Shown in pieces: positions 44,573-54,899 of a DNA stretch of 64,000 nt (positions are counted from its first letter, which is position 1; every line of letters starts with the position of its first letter). The stretch is from assembly GCF_034702125.1 (NCBI RefSeq), contig NC_085867.1, positions 44,223,702 to 44,287,701 of the forward strand, given 5' to 3'. The translations under genes and the position numbers were made by a program. This stretch comes from Engraulis encrasicolus. Its lineage: Eukaryota > Chordata > Actinopteri > Clupeiformes > Engraulidae. A model generated the notes under the pieces. The model had not been told where the DNA came from. It saw nothing but the letters and a program-made list of their open reading frames with translations, and searched no databases.

Positions 44573-45594
44573 CATCAGGACTATCTGAGGCAGTAGTCAA
44601 TACTATTCAGAGTGCTAGGGCTCCATCAACTCGCGCTCTCTATACGCTGAAATGGCGTTTATTCGAGCAGTGGTGTATCTCACGGGGTCATGACCCCATA
44701 AACTGTGCTGTAGGTGTCATATTAGATTTTTTGCAGCACATGTTTGATGATGGTAAGGCTGCCTCTACACTAAAGGTGTATGTGGCAGCTATCTCTGCTT
44801 GTCATGTGGGTATAGGTGGTGCAACACCTGGTAACCACCCTCTGGTGTCACGATTTATGGCTGGGGTGAGACGGCTCAGGGCCCCTCACAAACAGCTGGT
44901 GCCCTCATGGGATCTGTTAGTAGTGTTACGTGCTCTTACTGGGCCTCCCTTTGAGCCCCTGAGTGAGGTGGACTTGAAGCTTGTTTCCCTAAAGACGGCT
45001 TTCTTGCTGGCCCTGGTGTCAGCAAAACGCATAGGTGATATTCAAGCTCTCTCAGTGAGCTCGACTTGTATGCAGTTCTCCGGAGCAGGAGATAAGGTCA
45101 TTATGCGTCCAAATGCCGCATACACGCCGAAGGTAGTATCTACTCCCTTCCGTAATCGAGTCATTGAGTTAGTCAGTTTCTCACCTCCTCCCTTTGCATC
45201 AGCAGAGGAGGAGCAGTTGAACAAACTGTGCCCGGTGCGGGCTCTGCGTTGCTATGTGGAGCGCACCAGGTCTTTCAGGCAGTCTGATCAGTTATTTGTG
45301 TGTTTTGGCACTCAGGCTAAGGGTAGGCCACTATCAAAACCAAGCCTATCACGCTGGATAGTGGAAACCATTGAGCTGGCTTACAGCAGCCAGTCTCTGG
45401 AAGCTCCAGAGGGACTGCGCGCTCATTCGACTCGAGGAGTCTCTTCTTCTTGGGCCCTACTGAAGGGTGTCTCCATAGAAGAGATATGCAGAGCAGCCAG
45501 TTGGAATTCTCATCACACATTCATTCGTTATTACATGTTAGATGTGAGTGAGCCTAGTTTTCTGCAGGGTGTTCTGGGAGCAGGGAACCTGTGA
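44509..45594 (+). CDS. DIRS tyrosine recombinase
   Basis: This is 361 residues if ATG 44509 is used; the frame is open upstream to 42127, so the start is uncertain. It integrates the circular DIRS intermediate through a covalent phosphotyrosine. An N-terminal SAM-like core-binding region (ARAPSTRALYTLKWRLFEQW, ASTLKVYVAAISACHV) precedes the catalytic fold. Catalytic residues are R in SAKRIGDIQAL (45028-45030), H and R in HSTRG (45424-45435) and Y in FIRYYMLDV (45529-45534). The R-H-R-Y set is complete and no stop interrupts it. It overlaps the RT/RNase H ORF in another frame, as is usual for DIRS. The stop is TGA at 45594. Confidence 0.93.
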   Translation: MAPPAGAVAAQGLAPERGRLLASGLSEAVVNTIQSARAPSTRALYTLKWRLFEQWCISRGHDPINCAVGVILDFLQHMFDDGKAASTLKVYVAAISACHVGIGGATPGNHPLVSRFMAGVRRLRAPHKQLVPSWDLLVVLRALTGPPFEPLSEVDLKLVSLKTAFLLALVSAKRIGDIQALSVSSTCMQFSGAGDKVIMRPNAAYTPKVVSTPFRNRVIELVSFSPPPFASAEEEQLNKLCPVRALRCYVERTRSFRQSDQLFVCFGTQAKGRPLSKPSLSRWIVETIELAYSSQSLEAPEGLRAHSTRGVSSSWALLKGVSIEEICRAASWNSHHTFIRYYMLDVSEPSFLQGVLGAGNL

Positions 45595-45757
45595 TTACCC
45601 AGATTTACAACCCTTTTGGAAGTGTAACAAATGCATAACATGTTGGTCTCTCTTGTGCTTAATCACCACATATTATCCCTGCATTTACCCCTATTAATAA
45701 TAAGCCCATAAGGTGGGTGCTTAGGCCTCCACTGTAATTCACGCGTGATGGGATACG

Positions 45758-45849
45758 GTCCCATGTGTTAGATCGCAGTCCACTGCGATAGGGAACGTCT
45801 GGGTCACGACTGTGACCTCGGTTCCCTTAGCAGGGACCAGATCTAACAC
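45758..45849 (+). repeat. DIRS internal complementary region
   Basis: The left half (GTCCCATGTGTTAGATCGCA to GATAGGGAAC, ending 45796) is the reverse complement of the element's outer left end (40255-40290). The right half (GTCTGGGTCACGACTGTGAC to GATCTAACAC) is the reverse complement of its outer right end (46027-46081). The junction at 45796/45797 therefore records the two ends joined, as in the circular-junction model of DIRS replication. Confidence 0.93.
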
Positions 45850-45887
45850 TGCGTTGCGATTACAGTGCCTTGCTGGGCATAATGCTC

Positions 45888-46038
45888 AGTATTAAAAGAG
45901 GCCGAGGCTGCGTCATACCCAGCTATTTATGCCCTAAGGGCGGGCCCAGGGGATGACTGACAGCCTCTCAGCCATTCGGCGTGAGTAGAAAGTGCTTCGA
46001 TTGGATCCGTGCATACGTCACGTCCCATGTGTTAGATC
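45888..46038 (-). repeat. DIRS right inverted terminal repeat
   Basis: The 151-bp inverted partner of 40277-40427, from AGTATTAAAAGAGGCCGAGG to GTTAGATC. Outside it the right end continues as GGTCCCTGCTAAGGGAACCG to the GTT at 46082. Confidence 0.95.
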
Positions 46039-46084
46039 TGGTCCCTGCTAAGGGAACCGAGGTCACAGTCGTGACCCAGACGTT

Positions 46085-48085
46085 TCTCATACCAAAATAT
46101 AAACACAAGATCAGGAGGGAAGCACCAGTGACGAAAGCAGTACAACGCTGGACTGACCAATCGGAAATGCTGCTCCAAGATGCGCTTGAGAACACGGACT
46201 GGGAACTTTTCCGGGTATCCTCAAATGACGTCAGTGAATATGCAGACACGGTAGGGTGCTACATTCAATTCCTGATAAACAATATCATAGAGACTGTCAA
46301 TATAAAAGTTTACCCAAATCAAAAACCCTGGGTAGATACAACTGTGAAAGCAGCACTTGCAGCCCGTTCTGTTTCATACAAGGCTGGTATTTTATCAGGT
46401 GATATGTCAGGCTATAAAGATGCAGTTTATGGACTTAGGAGGACTGTGAAGGCAGCAAAGACCCGCTACAGAGACAGAGTGGAAGCTGACTTTCAGGCTG
46501 GTGATCCTGCCAGCGTCTGGAAGGGCCTTCGGGTAATGACTGATCTAAAATCCAAGCCCAGCTCCATTGATAGCACTGAGCTCTCTTTTGCTGATGAGCT
46601 AAACACATTTTATGCACGTTTCGACCTTGCCAACCCCATGGTGGCTGTCACTGAAGAGTCTAGTGGAACCGGGACTCCTCCTTTCATTATCAGTGAGAGT
46701 GATGTGAGGGGAGTGTTCAGAGGCGTAAATGGAAGAAAGGCAACAGGCCCTGATCATATTCCTGGCAGGGTTCTGAAATCCTGTGCTGATCAACTAGCCC
46801 CCGTATATGCTGAGATCTTTAATTTGTCACTTGCCCAAGCCGTTGTCCCATCTTGTTTTAAACACTCAATCATAGTTCCTGTGCCCAAGAACAGCAAGCC
46901 AGCAGGCCTGAATGACTATCGCCCAGTGGCCCTTACATCAGCAGTTATGAAGTGCTTTGAGAGGCTTGTGAAAAAACACATATGTGACACCCTGCCCAGT
47001 GCTTTCGATCCTCACCAATTTGCCTATAGAGCAAACAGAAGCAGGGACGATGCCATCTCAAGCCTTCTACATACCACACTGTCCCACCTGGATGAGGGGA
47101 GGGGGAATTATGTTAGAATGCTGTTCATAGATTACAGTTCAGCATTCAACACCATTATCCCCCTGCGCCTGGCTGACAAGATGAGGGGGCTGGGACTCAA
47201 CACACCGTTGTGCAATTGGGTGCTCAGCTTTCTCACTGATCGCCCTCAAGTGGTAAGAATAGGTGGAGGTGTCACTTCAAGTCAGCTGACCCTCAACATT
47301 GGCTCGCCCCAGGGTTGTGTTTTGAGCCCACTGCTCTATAACATCTACACGCATGACTGTACAACCACCAGCAGCTCAAATTCCATCTTAAAGTTCGCTG
47401 ACGACACCGTGGTGCTGGGTCTCATCTCAAACAACAACGAGACAGCCTACCTGAATGAGGTGGATGACCTAGCACTGTGGTGTCAGTCCAACAACCTGGC
47501 CCTGAACGTCAGCAAGACGAAAGAAATGGTAGTGGACTTCAGGAAGGTGCAGAGCAGGGCATACACGCCACTTACCATCAGCGGGGAGCCTGTGGAGAGG
47601 GTCTCAAATTACAAGTACCTGGGAGTACACCTGACTGAGGACCTCTCCTGGTCACAACACACTCAACACCTGACAGCAAAATCCAGGCAGCGGCTGTACT
47701 TTCTCCGCCTACTGAGGAAGTTTAAGGTCTCCACTCCCATCCTGACCACCTTCTATTCATCAGCGGTGGAAAGTGTGTTAACAGGCTGTTTTACAGCCTG
47801 GTTTGGAGCTGCACACAACAACAACAGAAGGACCTACAGAGAGTGGTGCGCTCTGCAGAGCGCACTATCAAAGCCAACCTTCCAGGACTCTTGGGCCTTT
47901 ACACTAAGAGAGTGGGAGCCAGGGCTAGGAAGATTATGCAGGATGTCTCACACCCCAACTCTTACATGTTCACACTACTTAAGTCCTGAAGACGACTCAG
48001 AACCATTCAGGCCAGAACTGAAAGAATGAGGAAAAGTTTTTACCCCCAGGCAGTGCGACTGCTGAACAGAGACTTTTTTAAATAA
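46085..48085 (+). pseudogene. LINE reverse-transcriptase part (3' of DIRS insertion)
   Basis: This continues the LINE ORF2 in frame with the sequence left of the DIRS element. After the endonuclease tail, the RT has GRKATGPDHIPGRVLKSCAD, IVPVPKNSKPAGLNDYRPVA, QFAYRANRSRDDAISSLLHT, MLFIDYSSAFNTIIPLRLAD, NIGSPQGCVLSPLLYNIYTH and the catalytic FADD at 47394-47405. NYKYLGVHLTEDLSWSQHT follows. The frame shifts near 47833, where an apparent single-base loss lies in the RRTLQRVVR-type region. The expected C-terminal end KSFYPQAVRLLNRDFFK is read in another frame to a TAA at 48085. Inactive, but young enough to be nearly complete. Confidence 0.88.
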
Positions 48086-48774
48086 TAATTTTCTTTGTTC
48101 TTTTCTTTAACTTATTTCTCACCTTTTATTTCCATTTTTACTTTACTTCTTTAATTTAATTTAAATTTTTAATTTTTAAGATGCAGAGCTGATGACCCCA
48201 TCATCATTTCACTACAATTACCATGTATGTGACAAATAAAAGTACTTGAACTTGAACTTGAACTTGTGTTAGTTTTAACTTAAAAAGTCATGATGGCATG
48301 GGGTTGAGGTAGTGCATTGGTTAAGTTGTTCTCACTCATCTGTAGAGTTAAATACAGTGCTGAATGATATAAATGGGTTTTAAACAGCATTGAACAGCCA
48401 CTCATGCTCTATATTTTGAAGGGACATCTTCAATTACTGCCACATAGTAAGGACAAATTGCATTCTCTACTATGTTTTAACAGTTTAACGCCATCATAAG
48501 GACCAGCAGGTGATAAAATGGCGGGCTTTTGGTCAAGACCTGTCACACTGTAAGCACTACAGAAAGGAAAACATTGCAAAACATGACAAGGAATACACCC
48601 ACCATTTAAGGTGGTGAAATCTGTCTAAGATATGAATTAACACTGTTTTTATATAAAATAATCTAATCGGTTAATGTATTTAACTGTTAAATGTTGTCTT
48701 TTGTTTTGTTTTTAGTCTTCCTCGACATTTGCTGCCTTTTATTGTCCCCATCCCAACTCTTTTGAGACGTGTTG

Positions 48775-49768
48775 TGTAACACACCTGAAATTTGGCTAAC
48801 GCCTTGTACGTGTGATATGTTGGTGCACTAATATATGTTTTTTTTTTTAAAAAAGAGTTTGAATAAGCGTCTAATGTCATGTATTGTATTTCTAGCGTTT
48901 ATACAACTTCTTCCTATGAACTTTTGTTTCGTTGGCGAACTATTATTGCTTCCTATACTGCCTGTTGTTTGGTTCCCAAGGGGACCAGGTTGTCATGGAG
49001 ACAGGAGACTCGAGAGGAGATGATCTAGGAAGAGACCTTTTTGATCGCTGAGGTTAAAAGACTTTACTTTACAATGTGGTTCAAGTGAACTTGACATACC
49101 TACGTGTAGGTGAGGGAGAAGTTCGACACACAAGCTTCCTGTGTCCGTTTTGTTTAAGTTCCTAGTTAATGTTTATTTTTGTTTGAGAAGTCAGTCACCG
49201 GTTTCGGTTTGACAGTTGGAGATGCTATCTGCCCGGTCAACATCGGAGCCTCGGCTATCCTGCTAGCGCCTGGTAGCGCTGGTTACCGCTGAGGACCTTC
49301 AGGCTGAGAGGACCAGCTTCGCGTCAGAAAACCATTCTGGTGGCGTGAATGGTGTTGGGGTCGAGATCCGGTGTGACATCGGGTGACGGTTGCGTTTGTG
49401 GATACGTGAACGTGGATAAACGGCGATCTGTGAGTAAACAGTTCTGTTCAATGGACGGTAAGAGCTCCATCGCGCGCCAACATGGGTACCCACAATAACT
49501 TTCGTTAACCCCGGCCGGGTATTTTTCTTTATTCTGTTTTGTGTGTGTTGTCTTTGTCTGTGTTTCTGACATTTGGTCAGAGTATCCTTGAAGGAGTGTT
49601 TGGGGCTAATCAATTCCTGTGGGCTCAAATAAATGTCTATCATTTATCTTTTAATATAACCTGTTTCCCACTGATGTCTTATTTATGGATGTTTGACACT
49701 CCAAATTCATGTAATATAGTGAAAGTCTGTTATGAATGTTGTTATCAATATCTCTGAGGTGTAATTCA
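48775..49768 (+). repeat. Candidate 5' LTR of the Ty3/gypsy element
   Basis: It starts TGTAACACACCT and ends AGGTGTAATTCA, giving imperfect inverted TG...CA ends, directly before a primer-site-like TGGGGGCTCG. An AATAAA polyadenylation signal lies near 49628. The start coincides with the last base that matches the Tc1-like host. Only one LTR is visible, so the right boundary is a proposal; an alternative end is just before 49921. Confidence 0.6.
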
Positions 49769-49771
49769 GAG

Positions 49772-49941
49772 TGGGGGCTCGCGTACTATAAGCACAGCAG
49801 TCAACAGTAACTACTTCTACAGTTTACCCCAGGCCTCTGGTAAAGTGAGTAATCCCCCCCCTAGACGGTAAATTACTTAATAATTCTACTTTCAAGGATG
49901 ATGAGTAGGGTTGCTACACGTGGGGACTTTCGTCCGGGATT
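49772..49941 (+). promoter_or_regulatory. Candidate primer binding site, apparently in two halves
   Basis: TGGGGGCTCG at 49772 matches the first half of a tRNA-Pro-type primer site. TGGGGACTTTCGTCCGGGAT at 49921 contains a fuller but altered version. About 140 bp separate them. Either the LTR ends at 49768 and the second is a remnant, or the reverse holds. Confidence 0.5.
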
Positions 49942-50147
49942 GAAGTTGATTGCTGTGCTTTAAGGTAAATATGAATGTAATATTCTGCAATGGGAATTTG
50001 ATATTTTTTAATATTTAATTGGTTAATGTTGTTATTTTAATGTGATAACATTGGCTATTTTACTGATATTACTGATTCTACTGTGAGTGATTTTACTGTG
50101 TTGGCCCTTTTGAAAAAATCTAGTATTGATTTACACTGTATTTAAAT

Positions 50148-51735
50148 ATGGAGGCTGAACAGGTAATTGTTTGGAGTAATGAAAAGGGTATAGATATCAG
50201 AAGAGCAATAGTGCTTGGTAATGTGCCTGTAGATGTTACAGATGAGGTTGTGTATAAAGCACTTGATAATGCAGAAGTCTTTGGTAGGTCCAAAATCATA
50301 GGTCGGTGCCTGGCAGCTTGTGGTACGAGCCAGTTAATTCTCCTTGAGGTATCACAGGATGTCAGTGTAGTTGAGATGCCTAAACAAGTGGCCCTTAGTA
50401 CTGAGGTGGCTCCCTGGGTGGTCTGTGTCGCTGTTGAAGCCTTGCCTATGAAGATTCCCCCGGAGGAAGATTTTGAAGCCAAGCTGAAAGCCTTCCTGGC
50501 TCATGAGGGAAAGACTGTTGCTGATGTGCAAGGCCTGTTAACCCCTTCCATGCCAACCCCTGCCATGCCTGCAGTGCCACTGCCTGCTATGCCCATGTCA
50601 GCCATGCCAAATCCTACCATGCCTGTCTCTGCAGTGCCAAACCCTGTCATGCCTGTCCCTGCAGTGCTAAATCCTGCCACGCCTGTCTCTGCAGTGCCAA
50701 ACCCTGTCATGCCTGTCCCTGCAGTGCTAAATTCTGCCATGCCTGTCTCTGCAGTGTCAACCCCTGTCATGCCTGTCCCTGTAGTGCTAAATCCTGCCAT
50801 GCCTATCTCTGCAGTGCCAACCCCTGTCATGCCTGTCCCTGCGGTGCTAAATCCTGCCATGCCCTCTCCTGCCATGTCACCACCAGCATCATTAGACCTG
50901 AATATGCAGCTGGTCAATGCCATCACCTCGCTTGTGGACAAATGCCAAGCAGCCCCTGTGGAAAATCCAGTCCACCGAAAGCTTCGAGTGTTCTCAGGTA
51001 TCAAGCCAACACCACCTGGAGAAGAGGAATATGATGCTTGGGCGGAACAGATGACGCACTTGCTTGAGGAGTGGAAGTGTTCAGACCCCTTGAAGAAGCA
51101 GAAAATTGCTGAATGTCTTAAAGGGCCAGCAGCGGATATTGTACGATGCTTGAGAGTGAGCAAGCCCAGTTCAACGGCAGCGGATTACTTAGCAGCACTG
51201 GAAACCGCATTTGGAACCACTGAGAGTGCCCTAGACCTCATGTTCAAGTTCCGCAACACTTTCCAACTGCAAGGAGAAAAACTCTCAGCATATGTCCTCA
51301 GAATTGACAAGCTGCTGCATTCTGTATTCCGAAAAGGGGGCATTCTTCTCCGAGAGATGGATGGGACTCGCATTGAACAAGTTGCAAGGGGCGTTCTGCC
51401 TAATGACCTGGTTGCCCTCCGCATCATGCTGGTGTACAAATTCAAGCCTCCCCCCAGTTTCACCGAGCTGCTGCGTGAAGTGAGAGCAGAGGAGGCTCTG
51501 ATCTTTGAAAGGCCGACAGCCAGTCATGTCACAAAGTCCCAGCCAACGGGTAGAGGGAAGACCGGCAAATGCACAGAGAGTACGACAGGACACAGCTGAT
51601 GTTTTCTGCTACAAGTGCGGGGAAGATGGCCATTTCCAACGCCAATGCCAGAATGCCGAGAACCTCAGAAAAGTCAACCAGCGGCTTATAATAAAGCTCA
51701 GACGGCCGACGGGAAACTCCCCAGGGACCCAGTAA
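50148..51735 (+). pseudogene. Ty3/gypsy Gag, PNMA-like, frameshifted before the zinc knuckle
   Basis: This is the capsid precursor of the retrotransposon. From ATG 50148 the frame is open for 483 codons to a TGA at 51597-51599. The N-terminal region (about residues 1-130; GNVPVDVTDEVVYKALDNAE, LLEVSQDVSVVEMPKQ) and the capsid-like region from RKLRVFSGIKPTPPGEEEYD (AEQMTHLLEEW, RIEQVARGVLPNDLVALRIM) resemble PNMA family proteins, which derive from such elements. Between them, residues about 135-245 hold near-exact 60-bp proline/alanine/valine repeats. The CCHC knuckle (CYKCGEDGHFQRQC, about 51604-51645) lies in a different frame, running to a stop at 51735. A small indel near 51540-51590 is therefore inferred. 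Confidence 0.8.
50619..50870 (+). repeat. 60-bp tandem repeats inside gag
   Basis: Four in-frame units plus a part unit encode about 20 residues each, of the form MPVSAVPNPVMPVPAVLNPA. They form a low-complexity linker between the two recognisable gag regions. Units differ by single-base changes. Confidence 0.92.
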
Positions 51736-54625
51736 GGGAACGAACTGGAGTCCCGGTGATGACACGTTCCACAAAGTGCAAACCACTGCAAGGACAGAAA
51801 GCTATGCTTCCAGCAGGCCTTGTTGGCCCTAGCTCAGTTGTCTCAGTTCGAATTGAAGACATCTACGCCAAAGCTTTACTTGACAGTGGATCTCAAGTCA
51901 CCCTCCTTTACCGCTCGTTTTACCACAAATACTTAAAGCACATACCACTGACTCCAATTCACTGTCTGGAGTTATGGGGACTCAGTGCTGAAGAATATCC
52001 CTATGATGGCTACTTGTGCTTAAGGTTGGAGTTCAGCAGTGACGTAGTGGGAGTGACTGAGACAGTTGAGGCACTTGTGTTGGTGTGTCCAGACCCGACC
52101 GTCAAAGGGGAGGCATCCATCATAGTTGGCACTAACACCTCTGTAGTAAGGCGTCTTTTCAATTCCTGCAGATTAAGAGGAGAAGATTTCTTGATGACCA
52201 TGAGGGTGCATCCTGAGATTAAAGAGGCATACAAGGTGTTCCAGAAAGTACCTGACGAGGTGGCAGACTTGAAGAGGGGCACGGTGTGGCTGGCTGAGGC
52301 TAAGCAGAAGATAATTCCCCCGGGTGCAACAGTGACCATCAGTGGTATCCCAAAGTTCCCTCACCCTGTGAACACCCAGAGTGTACTGGTAGAGCAGACT
52401 GAAGAAGGAACCTTTCCTGATGAGCTCATGGTCATTCCTATCCTCAAGACAGCTGAAGAGATGCAGAACCGTCGCATTACAGTCATTGTCAGGAACATGA
52501 CGACTCGAGAAGTTAAGCTCAACAGAAGAATGCCCATTGCTCAGCTGTTCCCAGTGGATATTGTGGATAAAGGCCCCACAACACAAAATGACTCCAATGT
52601 GCTGACTTCCGATGCATTCAACTTTGCCGACTCTCCAGTGCCAAAAGAGTGGAAAGAGAGACTGTGCAGGAAGATGCTGCAACGGAAGGAGGTCTTTTCC
52701 CAAGGAGAGTTTGATGTGGGCTGCGCGAAAACCACCAAGCACACCATACGGGTGACAGAGGGGAAGCCATTCCGAGAACGCTCCAGGCGTCTGCCCCCAG
52801 GTGATGTGGCTGATGTGAGACAGCATCTGGATCAACTCCTCAAAGCTGGCATCATTTCAGAGTCTCGAAGCCCCTATGCATCTCCCATTGTGGTGGTGCG
52901 AAAGAAAAATGGCACCATTCGCATGTGTGTAGACTACAGGACACTGAACAGACGGACTGTCCCTGACCAATACACAGTGCCCAGAGTTGAGGATGCACTT
53001 GCCTGCCTGAGTGGAAGCCAGTGGTTCAGCGTGCTTGATCTGAGGAGTGGATACTATCAGATACCCCTGAGTGAGGCTGACAAAGACAAGACTGCGTTCA
53101 TCTGTCCTGCTGGGTTTTACCAGTTTGAACGAATGCCCCAAGGAATCTCTGGTGCTCCTGCCACCTTCCAGCGTGCCATGGAGAGAACGGTGGGCGACAT
53201 GAACCTGCTAGAAGTCTTAGTGTACCTTGATGACTTGATAGTGTTTGGGAGAACACTGGAAGAACACGAACAACGGCTCCTGAAGGTCCTAGACAGATTG
53301 AAAGAGGAGGGGTTGAAGTTGTCACTGGACAAATGCCAATTCTGCTGCACCTCTGTGAACTACCTGGGGCACATTGTTTCCAGGGAAGGCGTTTCCACAG
53401 ATCCTGGTAAAGTAGAGGCTGTGAAGTCCTGGCCACGCCCGAACAACATCTCTGCCCTCCGCTCTTTCCTGGGTTTCAGTGGGTATTACAGGCGGTTTGT
53501 GAAAGGCTACTCACAGATTTGCTACCCACTTAACCAGCTGCTGAAGGGCTGCATGCCAGCTGGTGTACCCCGCGCAAAGTCTAGGAAAGACAACAATGCG
53601 ACCCAGGCAAACCCAAACCAAGAGCCACAGCAGATGCTCCATGCCTCAGAGCCGTTCGGATCCAGATGGAGTCCTGAGTGTGAAGCAGCCTTTGAGACGC
53701 TCAAGCAGTGCCTGTCAGAAGCACCTGTCCTGGCCTTTGCAGACCCACAGTATCCCTACACCCTTCATGTTGATGCCAGCCGCGAAGGTTTGGGAGGTGT
53801 GCTGTACCAAGATCAAGGAGGTGGTCTGCGTCCAGTTGCATATGTAAGCAGAAGTCTCTCCCAGTCCGAGAAGAATTACCCTACACACAAGTTGGAATTC
53901 TTGGCGCTTAAGTGGGCTGTTACAGAAAAGCTGCATGACTACCTGTATGGGGTGAGGTTTGAAGTACACACAGACAACAACCCACTCACCTATGTCCTCA
54001 CTACAGCCAAGTTAGATGCAGCTGGACACCGCTGGCTGGCAGCACTGTCGACTTACGAGTTCAGCCTTAAGTATCGACCTGGAAAGCAGAACATAGATGC
54101 GGATGGTTTGTCACGTCGTGAGCATATTTCACCGGCTGGTGTCAAAGCAATGTGCCAAGTGTCCCATGCCTGCTGTTCAAAACACCCTCAGCCTCACAGA
54201 GCCATAGACCTTATTGGCGCCTCCAAGCAAGCTGTACCCAGGGCCTTCTGCAATGTTTCTGCTGTGACAACACACCATCTCCCCCAGTTGAGTACAGGGC
54301 AGATTGCACGGTCCCAGAAAGCAGACCCATGCATTGGAGAAGTCATGAAAGCTGTAGCCAAGAAAGACTGCCACTCTGCTGACAAAAGGGCGCATCCGGA
54401 CATCCCACTGTTGCTGAAAGAGTGGGACAAACTTCAGTTAAAGAACTCTGTTCTCTACCGTGTGTCAAAGCCACCTAATGCTCCTTCTCGTCAGCAGTTG
54501 TTGCTCCCTCAGGAGTTCAGAGAGACAGTGCTGCAGTCCCTCCACAACCAGTCTGGCCACCTGGGGTTTGAGAAGATATATGGGCTTGTACGAGAGAGAT
54601 TCTACTGGCCCAGGATGAAGGCAGA
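51615..54625 (+). pseudogene. Ty3/gypsy Pol, first part: protease, RT, RNase H, integrase start
   Basis: The pol polyprotein cleaves, reverse-transcribes and integrates the element. Frame 51615 on shows an aspartic protease (ALLDSGSQVTLL, D near 51882). The RT follows: PYASPIVVVRKKNGTIRMCV, WFSVLDLRSGYYQIPL, FERMPQGISGAPATFQRAME and the catalytic YLDD at 53222-53233. RNase H has TLHVDASREGLGGVLYQ and EVHTDNNPLTYV. The start of the integrase zinc domain (HNQSGHLGFEKIYGLV, RFYWPRMKAD) is last. The CACTA insert cuts it after that point. Protein past 54625 in this frame (to 54842) is transposon-derived. Gag is in another frame just upstream, consistent with a frameshift-expressed pol. Confidence 0.9.
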
Positions 54626-54899
54626 CACTGGGCAAAAAGGCTCTGTTTCCGGGGATGTTTGTATGAAGATATTTCTGGATATTTCCAATATACGGAGATA
54701 TATTGATAGATACGGTACTGATACGCTGGTGCCAATTTTCATATATGGAGCATATCCGAATCTCGGAATGGGACAGTTTCGACATGAGACAAATCCGGAT
54801 GCCGTTTTCTCACCTGATATGGCACGTGCTTCACGTATTTGATGCAGATACTCTCACGGATGTGTTCCATTCTTGTAGTTGTATATCTCCGGATCTGTG

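Larger units (their letters stand above)
40255..46084 (+). mobile_element. DIRS-type tyrosine-recombinase retrotransposon, full length
   Basis: The 5.83-kb element has 151-bp inverted terminal repeats, an internal complementary region, and Gag-like, RT/RNase H and tyrosine recombinase ORFs. It is flanked by the trinucleotide GTT at 40255-40257 and 46082-46084, which is the DIRS integration signature. It has no LTRs. In DIRS elements the recombinase inserts a circular DNA intermediate, and the internal complementary region templates restoration of the ends. The RT and recombinase frames are intact; the Gag frame is broken. It sits in the endonuclease domain of the LINE, same strand. Confidence 0.95.
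39233..48265 (+). mobile_element. L2/CR1-type LINE, split by a DIRS element
   Basis: This non-LTR retrotransposon has an apurinic-type endonuclease (39.6-40.25 kb) and a reverse transcriptase (46.7-47.9 kb). It ends in GACAAATAAAAGTACTTGAA with a CTTGAA short tandem tail. It lies in the Tc1-like element between bases matching ...GACCATCCAAC and TGTTAG... of copy 1. The 5' end at 39233 (CCATGGCGATGGCGCGG) has no ORF1, so the copy may be 5' shortened. Tail type and protein sequence place it in the jockey superfamily, closest in feel to L2. Subtracting the DIRS insert (5,827 bp) rejoins the endonuclease frame exactly. Confidence 0.85.
34863..48774. mobile_element. Tc1/mariner-like element copy 2, split by nested insertions
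   Basis: Segments 34865-35349, 36628-36723, 39070-39232 and 48266-48774 align in order, in reverse complement, to the uninterrupted copy at 6890-8330. Between them sit a hAT element, a palindromic element and a LINE. A Ty3/gypsy element starts exactly where the alignment stops at 48774 (block TTTGAGACGTGTTG). The last 200 bp, the distal inverted repeat, is not found in the window. The segments together account for about 1.25 kb of the 1.44-kb reference. Confidence 0.85.
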
